Source of the DNA: Siphlonurus alternatus
Lineage: Eukaryota; Arthropoda; Insecta; Ephemeroptera; Siphlonuridae
Length of the DNA stretch: 64,000 bases
Direction: 5' to 3'
NCBI GenBank assembly: GCA_949825025.1
Contig: OX463785.1
Coordinates: 12,215,971-12,279,970 of the forward strand
Numbering within the stretch: the stretch's first letter is position 1; every line of letters begins with the position of its first letter. Of this stretch, positions 46,112-58,678 are shown one piece after another. The translations under genes were made by a program, and so were the position numbers. Under the pieces are notes generated by a model. The model was given only the letters and a program-made list of their open reading frames with translations. It searched no databases and was not told the DNA's origin.

Positions 46112-46148
<37 letters not shown>
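46012..46148 (+). mobile_element. Retrotransposon 3' end with A33 tail
   Basis: GC-richer sequence ends in GGGGTGTATCCTTGT followed by 33 As (46116-46148). The same end is found at 15770-15790. A pure A tail on a shared terminus points to retrotransposition; the upstream part has no shared SINE centre. Confidence 0.65.
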
Positions 46149-46150
<2 letters not shown>

Positions 46151-46549
46151 CTCTGTCAGCAGCCACAGCATAATTTTACAGAAATGACAACACCATAATT
46201 AGTTGTCAAATACTTTCGGACAAATATAAAAAAAATATATATATTCAACTTCGTAAGTGATTTCTTTCCTAAAAATTGGATAATTTTTGTGATTTTCCCC
46301 ATGCTATAGGTATTGCCGTATCCTCGATGCAAAGAGCAAAATTTTCAGACGTCAGCGCCATCTCTTGGTCCTTTATGTCCTCTATAAGCATGAAATTATT
46401 TATTAATGTAAAAGCATTTAAACAAGTCATAATGGGAAGGAGGGGAGAAAGAGAGAATCCTATCAAGCTAACTGTAATTACTACAGATATTTCAATGACA
46501 TTAAAATACATCGTCAACACAATTAATTAATACATAATTAAAGACTTTA

Positions 46550-48090
46550 TATCAAAGGAAAGTAAGTTTATTAAAACTTGACAATCCTACAGAAAATAGA
46601 ATTACGGTAAGCGTACATCATAATTACTACGATACAGTATATCAGTATATTTAGTACATCTTCTGTACATGATATTGTATGTGAGGCTTATACAGTATAA
46701 CCCTTTGGATATTGCTCAAGACAATTGAGATAGGATATTTATAAATAATTCACATATTTTTCTTAATTAATTGATTAACTTTTATTATTTAAGAACTAAA
46801 TTGCCATTGGTAAGCATAAAACTATATAAAGGAAATGCAAATTTGCCAAATTGAATTTTTTTAAAAAAGTAATTATCCATTATCGTGTTAAATTTTGTTT
46901 AGAATTCTGTTTGAATTTATTTTTTTTTCTCTCTTAACCAAAGCTGGCCAGAACACAGCTTGCAAAAATATGCTAATGAAGAGCAGGGACTTGGGAGTTC
47001 AAGTCTGTGGTTGGTATAAATTAGTACGTAAATAAAATCGCAACCCAACACGAGCAAATTTTGTATTTTTAGCATACTATTTTAAAAATAAATTTAATAT
47101 TTCACTTTATACGTAATAAACGTTGTTTATCAATTTCTAAAGATCACATATAAAGCGTTTGTTAATATTAAATCATCAGATCTCGGGTATATCCGACTTC
47201 GACTTTTCCAACTCCCTTAGCAATTAAAATTTGATAATTGACTTCATTTTTTTTTTCTTATTTCGTATCTTTCGTTCTAGAAGAAGTGATTTATTTCAAT
47301 GCATTGAAAAATTTTCAAAATTCAGATTGTACGCACGACTAAATTATTTATAATAAAAATCAAATAATGCTTTATAAAAGACCCAAATAAACTAAATAAC
47401 AATAAATTTAAACTGTTACAAAATTAAATACACGATATATATTATGTTTTATTAGTATTTTTAAAATTTAAAAAAATTATTATATTACTTATTTTACATA
47501 AAAATAATATTGTAGCATGGTTTTTATTTAGTTAACTTATCCTTGTATAATTTATTAGATGCCATCTTACAGTAAAAAAAAATTGGTTTCACAGAAGTAT
47601 TCTAGGCCCTACAGCAGCTGCAGGTTAAACAGTACTGCTTGTATTGCCAACAAAGCTCTATGGATAATTTGTTATTGTTTTAAATTTTTAGACACGGGTT
47701 AAAAAATTGTATTTTTAATTCAATAAAAATATCAGTTTTGTTGAAAAAAAAAATCCCATTTAGTTGAAAAATACATATTTTAATTATAATTTTATTTATA
47801 TTAACAAAATTATTAATTTAAAACTTAAAAAAAAAAAACTAAATAATTTTTTATAAGCCTGATTTTATGTGAATTTTAAAAAGTTAAACTAATTAAAAAA
47901 AAATTTACTTTATAAATAATTATCTGTTTCTTTGAAATGACTCAATTTATAAAAAAAAATTAATAAAGATGATAAAAATCAAAGTTATAATAAATTATTA
48001 CATACTAATTATCCTTTTTTGCTATTACTATAATAATTTGATGTTGATTTGAACGTAAGAATTTATTTATTATAAGAGGGATGGAGGGAG
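46550..48090. other. Intergenic sequence, no gene recognised
   Basis: AT-rich. A weak tRNA-like patch near 46945-47010 (GGGAGTTCAAGTCT) may be a decayed SINE B box. Nothing else stands out. Confidence 0.4.
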
Positions 48091-48097
48091 GTAAATA

Positions 48098-48138
48098 GCG
48101 CATGCGTATTCTTTATTCTCCTTGCTTCTTCTTCAGTC
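48098..48138 (+). promoter_or_regulatory. Candidate core promoter: NRF1-like site and TCAGTC initiator
   Basis: GCGCATGCGT at 48098-48107 resembles the NRF1 palindrome GCGCATGCGC, often found just upstream of metazoan promoters. TCAGTC at 48133-48138 matches the arthropod initiator, about 30 bp downstream. Confidence 0.35.
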
Positions 48139-48507
48139 GTGGTGCACACGTTTTCCTGACAGGTACGCTCTCTTCCGGGTGATACCATCAACCTGTCAAC
48201 AGCTTCTCTTGTATAATAATACTGACACTGGGTCAGTAATGTGACGCTCTCTTGTGAGTGTTAGTGGTACTAAAGTGTCAATTACTTCGTATTAGTACTG
48301 ACGTTAGATATGTGATTGATATCTCTTTAAAAAAAGGTGTCAGTGTGATTTTGTGTGGTATAACTGACACATGTTTTGTGACAGATTAGATTATGACTGT
48401 CAGTAGTTTTTTTTAACTGACATGATGTTAATATTGTGACGTGTGTTTAAAAAAAACTATTTCTTCAATGTCAGAGATTTTTACTATATGATTATTGCAC
48501 AATAAAA
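48134..48507 (+). other. Candidate 5' UTR exon of a gene extending past the window
   Basis: The block after the initiator has no repeat relatives in the window and ends at a strong donor, GTAAGT at 48508. An earlier donor GTACGC at 48163 could give a 29-base exon. No coding exon follows on the + strand up to 64000, so the gene, if real, has a very long first intron. Confidence 0.3.
48156..48474. promoter_or_regulatory. Cluster of ten TGACA/TGTCA motifs
   Basis: The pentamer TGACA or its complement occurs at 48156, 48193, 48222, 48275, 48337, 48364, 48378, 48397, 48417 and 48468 (start of each 7-base match), most as CTGACA or TGTCAG. TGACAG is the recognised core of TALE homeodomain factors (Meis/Homothorax, TGIF). 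Function is inferred only. Confidence 0.35.
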
Positions 48508-49867
48508 GTAAGTATGATACTAATTTATTATTTAACTTCTTTATTTTTATGTAAGGAATAAGAATACTTGATGGAGAATTTTAATTTAAAGATTTACTTC
48601 TTTTTAACATTCTAATATTTTTATGCAGTTTGTTGAATGCAGTAGGTAAAATGTTCATCAAATTAAGCTTAAATAGTTACTTTACAAGATCTATGTATTT
48701 ATTTTGCTTACGTTATGTATAGCTTTACTAATGTTAGCTGGACACGGTGTAATAACAGCTCAATTGAAAAACGAAAATACTTGATAAATAATTGCTAATG
48801 ATAATAAAATATTTTAATATTAAATGTATTATTTATAAAATGTTTCACTTATAAATGTAAAGTTATGCTAAATTTATTTTTAACAAAATAAAATATTATA
48901 AATTTAATTTATTTGTAAAATTATTAAAAAAATATAATGTATTTTTACATTTAACCATAAAAAGTCCTTCTAGGTTACGGGGTTAAACTATTTACAATGA
49001 AATCAAGGTGTTGCGAGTCATCATATAGCGTCAGCTACATTGAATGGATTAAAAGAAATTTAACAATATAGCATTAAACATAACACCAAGTAAAAATGAA
49101 ATATATAATACATGTAGATATAATTACGTAATCGTTCAGTGATGCACACAGAATCATTTACTAATATAAAAGGTAATATAATTATTTTCATGCTGTAATA
49201 TTATAGTATATAATATTTCAATATCTACACCTATATATTATAAACAGCTTTAATATGAAATCAATATAAATTAATTTCACTAAACCTAATTAAAAATTAA
49301 TTAGATCCTGATTACTTTATACATTACATATTAAACAGGTAATGATGATAATTAACAGTCCATAAACAATATTAAACAACTTCCTCACCTGTTAGAATTA
49401 TCTGTGATTGGTATTCAGGTTGCTTGCGAGAGATATTGCATCACGTATACCTCTTTAGCATGCGACACGTGCTTACTAGAAGCTCTTGACAGTGAAGACA
49501 CTTGACAACACGCGTCCCTCTCGGATCATCGTCATGATACTCCACAACTGTACACGCTGCTGCAAATATATCGCACTACTTTCTGTATATTTTATAAAAT
49601 TGTTTGTAAGCGAATTTTCAAACAATTTACGGAAGATGTAGTTTAAAAAGTGTCCTCTAAACAATGTTTGTTTCTAATGAGGGAACCATGGACACGTCAA
49701 TAAAAATGGTCTTTTATAAAAATGGATGACTTCAATCACTTCTCTAGCGTGTTAGGTTTATATAAATAATTTAATTTTAGATTAAATTCTGATTTAAATT
49801 TGACCATTATTTGGATAAAACTCATGGTTTTCTGATTTTCAGAGTAAAATCAATGTGTCCAAATAAT

Positions 49868-49951
49868 GGTGTTTAATGCGAGTCCGTTGACGATGCCTCA
49901 TATATGAGAAAAATATCCGTTGTCAATGAATACGTACCATCATATGAATGT
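49868..49951. mobile_element. Decayed copy of hairpin MITE CACTACGTTTACATGACGG
   Basis: TGGTGTTTAATGCGAGTCCG, TTGACGATGCCTCATA and GTCAATGAATACGTACCAT follow the order of 39391-39501 with many changes. Confidence 0.6.
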
Positions 49952-50799
49952 AAGTAATGTTTAAAATAAATGTCAGAAATAAAATAAAAAATATGAAATA
50001 AAAATATTAATTTTGAACGTAATTAGCAATAATGTTATTATATGATTTTTGTATATTATAAATAAAAAATAATAATTTAATATTTTAAAAACAAATCAAA
50101 TAAAACAAAAATGAAATTTCAACTAATGAATTATTTTAGTTATATTGGTCAACAGTGAATAGTATACTGTGAAGTAAACGTTTTAGATGTGGGCCTCTCA
50201 TTGTGTGTTGATGTTCAGTGTAAAATTCGAAAATAATATTAATTAAATATAACAAAATGTATAAAAAATTTAACTTTTAAAAGTAATTAGCAATATTTTT
50301 ACTATATTATTGTTTTTCTTTTTTAAATTTAATAAAAACTACAAAACTATTCTATTATGATCTCAATATACATAAATATATTTATAATTTATCTAGGTAA
50401 TAGCATATCTGCTGCAAAGTAAATTTTATATCTTGATGGGAGTTTCCACAAAGGCTACATTTATGATAATGTTAAAAAAAATTGAGCGAACGGAAGTTAA
50501 ATAAAAAAATTATTACAAGTTTTAGGATTCATTTATTTTTTTATTTTGCTTCTCATGAATTTTGTGAAGGGTTTAAAATATTTAATTAAAATCTTTTTCT
50601 GTGTGTATGTTGGATCTTTTTTTAAGTCTTCTTGCGTACCACTATAAGTTATAAATATTGAACCTTCAGTTGAACATTGAAATGAAGTATGCTTGTCAGG
50701 TATGAGGAGGTGTAATTACTTAAATTATTTCCTGATGAATATTAATTACCGATTTATTATTTTAATGTGTTATTTGAATTATTATATTAAAGTACAGCG

Positions 50800-50880
50800 T
50801 GGGAGGTGTGGTGCAGTGCATTGAACAGTTCCCGACCGATCACCAAAGTCAAGCTACGATTATGAGTTGAAGATGAATTT
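50800..50880 (+). mobile_element. Possible tRNA-derived SINE head
   Basis: GGGAGGTGTGGTGCAGTGCA resembles a tRNA 5' half with an A box, and the stretch is GC-richer than its flanks. A clear B box is not seen. Confidence 0.3.
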
Positions 50881-51064
50881 TTTAACTTATAGTGTAGCTT
50901 CCTAGATATTTAAATAATGTTACATTACTGTCATACTAAAAGCTTTTTTAAGTTTTTATTTCTTAATGCGTATTTGAATGGAACACTTTGAGTAATTAAT
51001 GTATTATTTTTTCTTTAATTAAATGCTATGACGTCATAGTCATGTAAATATTTAAAAGTGTATT

Positions 51065-51441
51065 AAAGTGAATACTTTTTTTTACATGTTCGGGCAGCTA
51101 CGAATTATTCCAATATCTCTGTGGCTCAATATTTACGTACGATACCTAGTTATTTTACAATTAATTATTTATAGTTTGAAAAGTGTTGGTTGATTCAAGC
51201 ATGCCCGCGGCCGCAGCAGCCGGTGATACGACAAGAAGGGGGCGGAAGGAGGTACCTCCGATTCGCGAGAGATTCTCGTCGTATCACCGGCTGCTGCTGG
51301 AGTGCACCGGCTTGAATCTACCAACGGTTTTCAAACTAAACAATTAATTGTAAAATAACTAGGCATTGTACGAAAATATTGAGTCACAGGGATATCAGAA
51401 TAATTCGTAGCTGCCCGAATATGTAAATAAGTATTCACTTT
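51065..51441. mobile_element. Large hairpin with GC-rich centre
   Basis: AAAGTGAATACTT and CGGGCAGCTACGAATTATTC on the left pair with GAATAATTCGTAGCTGCCCG and AAGTATTCACTTT on the right. Inner arms pair over CAGCAGCCGGTGATACGAC. The middle 120 bp is strongly GC-rich, unlike anything around it. Non-coding. Confidence 0.85.
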
Positions 51442-52026
51442 GGTAAACCTTTAACACAGAAAAATACTGGAAAACATTTTTATAAATGCGAATTTAACGT
51501 AAAAGAGTCTTTCATCTCAATTTTGAACCTATTAATTAGAGGTCTCAAATGTATCTGATAAAGTTACACAATACATGATAATTAAATAAATGCCCTCTAC
51601 ATTTTAAATCGAACAAAATTATGTGAGTTGTCCAATATAGATTATATTATAACGTCTAAATTGATTAAAATAATAATATATATATTGTTATTTAGTATGT
51701 ACTGTATTAATAACATGAAAATTTAATCAATCAATCAATCACAATATGACAGGTTTTACTGTACATTATTAATTTCAATGCAATAAAACATTGTTGTAAT
51801 TCTAGCGTATTAAATTAAAGGTTATTGAAAGCAATGAAATAATTGAAATGAAAATCTCTATAATACTGATTTGTTGAAATTAATTATTTCATTTATTTAA
51901 TAAATTATCACATCAACTATAATATAGCTCATAATTTTTACTGTTTGGGAGTTTAACTCGATATTAATCAAAATGTTAGTCAAAATAATTATTTATCCTT
52001 TTTAAAACAGTCCATAAGAAGTAATA

Positions 52027-52313
52027 GGCGCCATTCACGAAGCAGTTATCCAGGGGGGTCTTCAAATAACACCACTTAACCTAAACTTAACCTAAGACTG
52101 TCTTAGCGCAACAATAAAGAATACGCTAAGACTGTCCTAATTTTAAGATAGTTGTAATTGGTGTTATTTGAAGACCCCCCAGGTTTCTAACAACGTTTAG
52201 CTTAACCACGTTTAACTTATAGGTTCGTTTAACACGTAAAACAGGTATAGTTAAACGTGGTTAAGCTAAACGTGATTAAGAAACCTGGCTAACTGCTTCG
52301 TGAATCGCAACCA
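52027..52313. mobile_element. GGGTGCGATTCACGAAGCAG family copy, interrupted
   Basis: Outer ends CCATTCACGAAGCAGTTATC and ACTGCTTCGTGAATCGC pair, as do the inner AACGTGGTTAAGC arms. Its left arm is split by the insertion at 52055-52178. Confidence 0.82.
52055..52178. mobile_element. Nested MITE with GGGGTCTTCAAATAACACC ends
   Basis: A 124-bp element with perfect 19-bp inverted ends and inner arms AAGACTGTCTTAGCG / CGCTAAGACTGTCC. It lies between CCAGG and CCAGG (52050-52054 and 52179-52183); because of the G/C runs the duplication could also be read as CAG. Removing it restores the host sequence CCAGGTTTCTAAC. Confidence 0.85.
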
Positions 52314-52479
52314 ATAACTCTAAAATATAGAATTATGTATTAATAAATGATTATACATTAACATAAATATTACCGAAATTGTTTATTTCATAAAATGCAA
52401 GCAATCTTATTTCAATAATCTTAAATATCTGCAAGAAATTTCTAATAAATTTGAAACTTTAAAATAATTAATTACTCTA

Positions 52480-52930
52480 ATACATGTACACCGCAGCACA
52501 CCACAAATTTTACCCCTGCCTCACTTACTAGAGCTCAAATAGATACAGAGATGCAGATTTGCAATTTCGCAGAAGGTAGAAAAAACACCCAGTCTATCAA
52601 TATCAAAAGAGTTTCGGTTCACCACACCTCCATAGACTGCGTGGTAATGCCTATAAACAAAGCAGCAGTAAATTTCATGGTGTCCAGAGGTGTATATCTC
52701 AATTAAGACAAAACTTTCGTTACCCTTGACTGATTTATGGACACTGTAAATTTAGTAAGAAAGGGGCTATTGATTTGAACGTTTAGGGGAGGTGAAAGAG
52801 CAATTGCTAAATCCATTACCAAAGAATTGAAGTTCACCACCGCCCTCCAATGAGTGTGACACCGTTCAGAAATTAGTGCTTTACGCTCAATTAAAAATTT
52901 CCCTCTTTCATGTAATGGCAATGACATGAC
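52480..52930. other. GC-richer unclassified block
   Basis: This stretch is less AT-rich than its neighbours and includes a 74-codon minus-strand frame (52703-52927) with no recognisable motif. It could be an old transposon; no second copy was seen. Confidence 0.2.
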
Positions 52931-53344
52931 AATATTTCGATTGCTAAATTGTTATAATAATACTTTTAAGCGAAATAAATTTTACAGAATGATAAATGTG
53001 CCTTAATATATTTCATGTAAAAAAAAATATTTAGCCACTAAATTTATAAACAAATTACGTATTTTTATATAATTATACATATGTGTATTTTTTTATATTT
53101 AAAAAGCAATTGGGCATACATACGTATCCTAAATCTACTATAAATTACTAATCCGAAACTCCCAAAACCATGCCTTGAATATATTAAGTTTTGGTACGCT
53201 GTGAATAAATTTAGAACTATTTTAATATCGGGACGTTTTATGAATGAGAGACGAACCGTTATTGTGTCTATTTTTTACTAAGTAAGCATACATTTCACTT
53301 TATAGAAAAGTATATTAAAATACATGACAAAAAGGAAAGATGTA

Positions 53345-53683
53345 TCATTCAAAGTAGAGCAGATCTAAAAAAGGGTTGACATAAAGAAGTGATAAAAATG
53401 ACTCACGAAGATATTGATGACATTTTTCTCTCCACTCTGTTTCTCGTATTCTGGTCACGTCATTCTTCTGTCTTATTGATAAGTACTGAATATACTCAAA
53501 TTTATATAAGTTCCCTTCCTCAATATTAATTTTATATCCAGTTTTGAAATTTTTCAGAGGGGTATAATACAATGAAATCATGTGAAACTTATGTTTGGTT
53601 TTTTGAATCCAATACAGTATAATATGGTACACAATTTCCATTAATTTTGATATATTATGTAGTACATTTCTAGCCTGAAACAT
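53345..53683 (-). other. Unrecognised 112-codon frame
   Basis: The longest minus-strand frame here outside repeats. It contains SIRQKNDVTRIRETEWREKC but is otherwise rich in AT-driven codons (Lys, Ile, Tyr, Asn). No splice partner, family motif or promoter. Probably not a gene. Confidence 0.12.
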
Positions 53684-54284
53684 TACACCATTTTCACAGA
53701 TATGATTTAAATAAACATATAATTAATATACCTACATATATACATACATTTATTATTACATATGAATTGTTGTGCTTATATTAGCGCATTGGATGTCATA
53801 TTAAATTATTGTGTTTATATAGTTATTGCCGAAATAATTACGAAAAGACGGAAACCTTAATAAGTGATATAGTTTGTTTTAATATTTTAATTAACATTGG
53901 AATAAAATATGAAAACTTAAAATATTTTTAATGTTATAGCAGGAAGAATGACTAGCTTTCCTTACTAACAACATACGCTAACAAATGAGAGTTGTTGCCT
54001 GATAATTCCCTAAAGTGACGCATTTTTTTACTTTTTTCACTTCGGAATAAAAGCTAAAATACGTAATTTACATCACTTCTGGAAATTTCAGGTATCAACT
54101 CTCGCTTTTTAGACTTTAGTTATGTATGCAAGTTTTTCATTATTATCTCAATAATAATTGTATAGTATTGTTTTGCAGCGTTTGTTTAGGGAATTACCAA
54201 TTTACGTCTTTCGTTAACTATAGACCAAAATATCAGATTGTTTCAGCAGTTTTTTTATTTATTTTATATATCCACTTCTACGAT

Positions 54285-54500
54285 GTAACACTAGACAAGA
54301 GGTTCTTGGTTCAATTCCCAAACACTGCGGACGTTTCGTGGGATAGGTTTCTAATTACTAGATGATTGTGTCTGAGGAAGGCAGGCTTATAGCTGTCTAT
54401 ACTCTACTGGAATGATCTTACGTTCTTTACTAAGAAGTGGTATTTGAAGTCTAGCATCCAGACTGGGTATTAGGAGAGAGCACTGATGTGAACAATTTTG
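54285..54500 (+). mobile_element. SINE-like element with B-box match
   Basis: GGTTCAATTCCC at about 54308-54319 fits the pol III B box (GGTTCRANNCC). A GC-richer body follows with TCTGAGGAAGGCAGGC and GACTGGGTATTAGGAG. The A box is not clear. Confidence 0.45.
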
Positions 54501-55317
54501 GAAGTTCTGACATTTGGTAGACAACACCAAATATTACACTTAATGATTTATTTTATTCTTTAACATTTTTTTTTACTAGAAATATCATTCATAATTACAT
54601 AAATAATCATTAAGAGGGTAAAAGATTCTATGAATCGGTGCAGTGCTAAAATAATTTTTGTCAAGAAGGAATATTAATATACTGACGTATTCTAAACTCC
54701 AGTATTTGTTTAAATGTTTAAAATTATAAATTTATTAAAGATAATATATATTATCTGTTTATATTATCAGTAAGCTATATATTGTTATATTGTAATTTCT
54801 CTTTGTTTCAATTTTTAATTAGGTATTAAATTAACATGCCATCTCAAAAGCTTTTCTAAATATTTTAAATTACAAAGATTTTCTTCTAGCATTTAAATCA
54901 CATTTATTTAAATCCGTATTCTAGATACACATCAGCTCATGAATAATATTAAAATAAGTCAAGCTACTTGCATTTCAAATGTAGGCCAATCAATGATGAG
55001 TATGCATTGTTGCTATTGCATTGTTTTAATTGCATTGTTAGTGCGAAACTTTGTTGTGTGCTTCAGTGTGGAAAATTGTGACTGATATCACTTTACATGA
55101 ATTCCACGATTTAAATTATCTATAAGGCTTATTTCCCTATGATGTAACATGATAAAATGAGCCTAAGTATATTTTATCTCTTTGACAAGAAATAAAATAA
55201 AGTCTGTAAATAATATAACATGTATGAAGCAGCATATGTTATGAATATTATGTACTATTGCATGGTATACAAAATGATGGTATTTTAGAATATTTTGAAT
55301 TTTTTGTATCTATAAAA

Positions 55318-55525
55318 AGGTGGATTCACATGGCGATTTTTATCATGCGAAGCGAATACTGCGCACTTGCTGTAACATCCATATTGGCGATCATATTTGG
55401 AGATTAAAAGAAAAAGAACATCGTAATTAACGCGATTACCGATGAATTCACCGCCGCAAAGGATTTCACAGCTCTTACATCAATATCGCGTCGCATCGCC
55501 GTTGTTGACATCTGAATCCGCCTTA
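55318..55525. mobile_element. Short DNA element, family GGTGGATTCACATGGCGA (copy 3)
   Basis: Ends AGGTGGATTCACATGGCGA and TCTGAATCCGCCTT are inverted. The interior matches 36657-36867 in the same orientation. Confidence 0.82.
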
Positions 55526-55809
55526 ACGCAAGAAATTTAATGTTACGGAGTATTATTGAGGAACATAATTATATTATTATTGTCAGTGCAACAATAGCTT
55601 GAGAAATAATAATGTTTTTTTTTTTTTTTTTTGGAGGTGCACATAAATAAGTAAGCATAATTTGGTCATACTTGGAGAATATTATTTTTCATTTTTTTTT
55701 TCTTAATTTTCTCAGGGACAACTAAAATAAAAAATCACTTTTCTTAACAAAAGATTAAAGAAAAAGATTAACAAAGGATATAATATTGATGCTAACTTTT
55801 TTTTGTTGA

Positions 55810-55925
55810 GGATGAATCTCAATTGATTGAGATCTCACCTAAATTAAACAGAGGATTTTGAACTCTCCGATTAGGTTGCAATTAAATTTTGAAATGAACC
55901 TGGTCTGTCTTATCAGTTTTGTGAC
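55810..55925 (+). mobile_element. Truncated copy of GGATGAATCTCAGT element
   Basis: It starts GAGGATGAATCTCA and includes CTGTCTTATCAGTTTTGTGA, as in the full copies, but is diverged and lacks the right end. Confidence 0.6.
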
Positions 55926-56959
55926 TTATGAGTTTTTTTTTATTATATAGCGATAATAATTGTTAAGTGAGAATTGAGAATGCTAATAGTCAATTTATTT
56001 ATAATACAAAGAAAAAAATGTGTATACTCTTTGCAACATCAGAGCCTACGTCATTTTCCTATATTATATACTTTTATTCCAATTTTTTGAAAAAAAAAAA
56101 GTTAATTCACTAATGGGTGTTCCCTGTTACTAAACATTAATGAGTTCAATATAGAAGTAAATTATAAATAAAAATTTAATTCTTATATTTGAAATTTTGT
56201 CCAAAAATAAAGTGAATTATGAAATATTTAGATTCAGAACTATTCACATCATACAGAAAAAATTAGAAAACAATTTATCATATTATTTTTTAAGCACAAA
56301 ATACATCTTAATTACTGACACAAATTAGCATTAAATAGCATCTAAAGCATCTAAAAAAGGAAAGCTACTTTCTTAAGTAAATAAGTGTAATCTTAAATTC
56401 GTTGCAGTTAAAACGTGAAATTTTTATTTCTCTAACAAAAGATAAGTTTATATAATTGAGAATTATTAAATTTTATTACATTTTCATTTACATCTTTGTT
56501 TTACGTAAGCTTTGTATTTGCCCCACGGCTACGTTCTTCATAATGTTATTATATAAATGGAATCTGAATAATTTTACAGAACCAACGAATTGAATTTGAC
56601 GTGGAGTTATGAATTACTTTATTATGTAATTTTGATATTATACGGTGTAAACTTTATAAGAATTATTTTGTTGACTTTAATAATGTTCCTTGAAACTCAT
56701 ACATAATTATTTTAGTTTAAATTCATTAGTAAAACTTGAAATTATAATTTTCACAATATCAGGAGGCTATGGGTAAAATTCAAAACTTAAGAAAGAAAAA
56801 AAAAAAAAAAAAAGCTCAAAATCCATGCATCTTATATTGAAAAGAACATAATATTCACGTTTCTCCCTAATCACGTTTAATGAAATCTTTATTAATGACA
56901 CTAAAGTGAAAAGCAGCTATAACTTTCTGTATACCTAACTTAATCCCTTAATCGCGGCC

Positions 56960-57760
56960 ATTTATTTTCACGCCTTGATGTTAGGCAATTTGTTCAGCAT
57001 TTAAATAGTACAGGTTGCATATGTAGCAAGAGGCAATGACCTTTCACTTGAACACAGTCAAATTTTTGTAACATTCCTTCCGGAAGTAGCCGAAAGTGCG
57101 AGTTTCTGGTCTTCTTGTTCATGTCTGAGTCTTGAAAATTAAAAAAAAAACTGTTAATGCTCATCTTATAAACCTATTGTCAAATTTTCAAAATGCAAAT
57201 AGGAATAGGAAGGTCTAAAACACTGCCCACTCCACCAAAGCCTTCGCACTATAATATTGATCTCAATTGTTTTTTGAAATAGTAGTCCTAGATTTTCAAT
57301 TTCCCATTGAGTTACATGCTAATTTCACCCCGAAATTTCCATGGAAGGAGTGATTCTAAAATTTTGAAACTTTACACACAGCAAGATAAGGGGTTTAGAA
57401 ATTATGCCTGGGGTGTGAAAATATCAAGAAAAATTTATTTCCATTGGATTTAATTTGAATTTTACAATGTTATAGCAAATGGGGTGGACTACTATTTTGT
57501 TTCGCGAGCTTCGCATTGCGCAGGCCTTGGTGGAGTGGGCAGTGTCTAAAACCTCTCACTTCCGGGTAATTCCGGCGGGAATTTGAAATTATATATATTT
57601 TTTTTTTACCTTTCTGTTCATCTCTGAGGTTTGAAATTTCGCAAACAAGTCAATACAAAGTTACAAACCTTTTTGCAAAACTTCAAATACGAATAAGAAG
57701 ACCAGAAACCTTTCATTTTCAGTTACTTCTAACAAATTTATTTGACTACACCTAATGCTG
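56960..57760. mobile_element. Degenerate hairpin element hosting a nested insertion
   Basis: GTTTCTGGTCTTCTTGTTCA on the left pairs with AAGAAGACCAGAAACC on the right, and outer sequence around CTAATGCTGAG mirrors CTTGATGTTAGGC. The centre is occupied by the element at 57221-57544. Confidence 0.65.
57221..57544. mobile_element. Nested inverted-repeat element, CACTGCCCACTCCACCAA ends
   Basis: A 324-bp element with exact 18-bp inverted ends and the 7-bp duplication TCTAAAA on each side (57214-57220, 57545-57551). The interior includes the pair ATAGTAGTCC / GGACTACTAT. Family uncertain. Confidence 0.82.
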
Positions 57761-58292
57761 AGATAATTTTCTATATGTTGAGGAAGTCTTAATTGATGTA
57801 CACTCGGTACATCACGCACGTTGCCCCTGCGTGGTATAGTCAAATCCACATACGAGTTTTCCTATGCTTTTAAATTACCCACCCACACATACCAACCCTC
57901 TCAAAAAACTACTAAACTAAATATCCATTGAAAGTGCATGATAAAATGTCACATAGACTACGAATATACTTAAAACATGGTTTTCTTCTCAGATAAAAAT
58001 TTGACAGTTAATTTTAAAAAATAACTACATATTTTTTTGTGTGTTAAAATTTGGTAAATTAAAGTTTTGGAAATTGATCCTCCCTGCGCAGAAGGCTGCG
58101 CAGTAAGAACCGGAACTACTAAAGGAAAGTCGTAGGTGGTTTTGGGTATAGCTATATTGTGTGTTATTGCTTTAAAATTTGCATCTGTTTGTATCTATTT
58201 AAAAAAGTATATAGGCTCTCAAAACGTAGATCGTCAACTCTAGCAACTCAGTGAACTGCCTAATGTTTAATTTGAGGGCAGTAACCATTTAA

Positions 58293-58678
58293 TGGTAAGA
58301 TAACACGAACAATCGATTGTTTGTAGTCCCATTTGATTAACATGTAAACCTTAGCAACCTCATAATAATTCTGAATTTTTTTTGAGAGACAGTCTTAGCA
58401 CCAAAAAAATGTGGAAAAATTTCAAAACAATCGGACGATTCAATTTTTTTTAAATGAATTTTTTAAATTTTCAGTATAGGGCTTTCCCATGGAGACCTAA
58501 ACTAAAAAATTAATTTAAAAAAATTGGATCGTCCGATTGTTTTGAAATTTTTTCCATATTTTTTTGGTGCAAGAACTGTCTCTCAAAAAAAAAAAAATCA
58601 GAATCATTATGAGGTTGCTAAGGTTTACATGTTAATCAAATGGGACTACAAAAATCGATTGTTCGTGTTATCTTACCC
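58293..58678. mobile_element. Palindromic MITE flanked by TTAA, GGGTAAGATAACACG ends
   Basis: A 386-bp near-perfect inverted repeat between TTAA at 58289-58292 and 58679-58682. Both arms carry AACAATCGATTGTT-like ends and AACAATCGGACGATTCAA. The ends match the elements at 8199 and 8938. Confidence 0.84.

Noticed and set aside
54126..54365. 79-codon frame
   Set aside because: AT-driven residues followed by SINE-like sequence; no family match.
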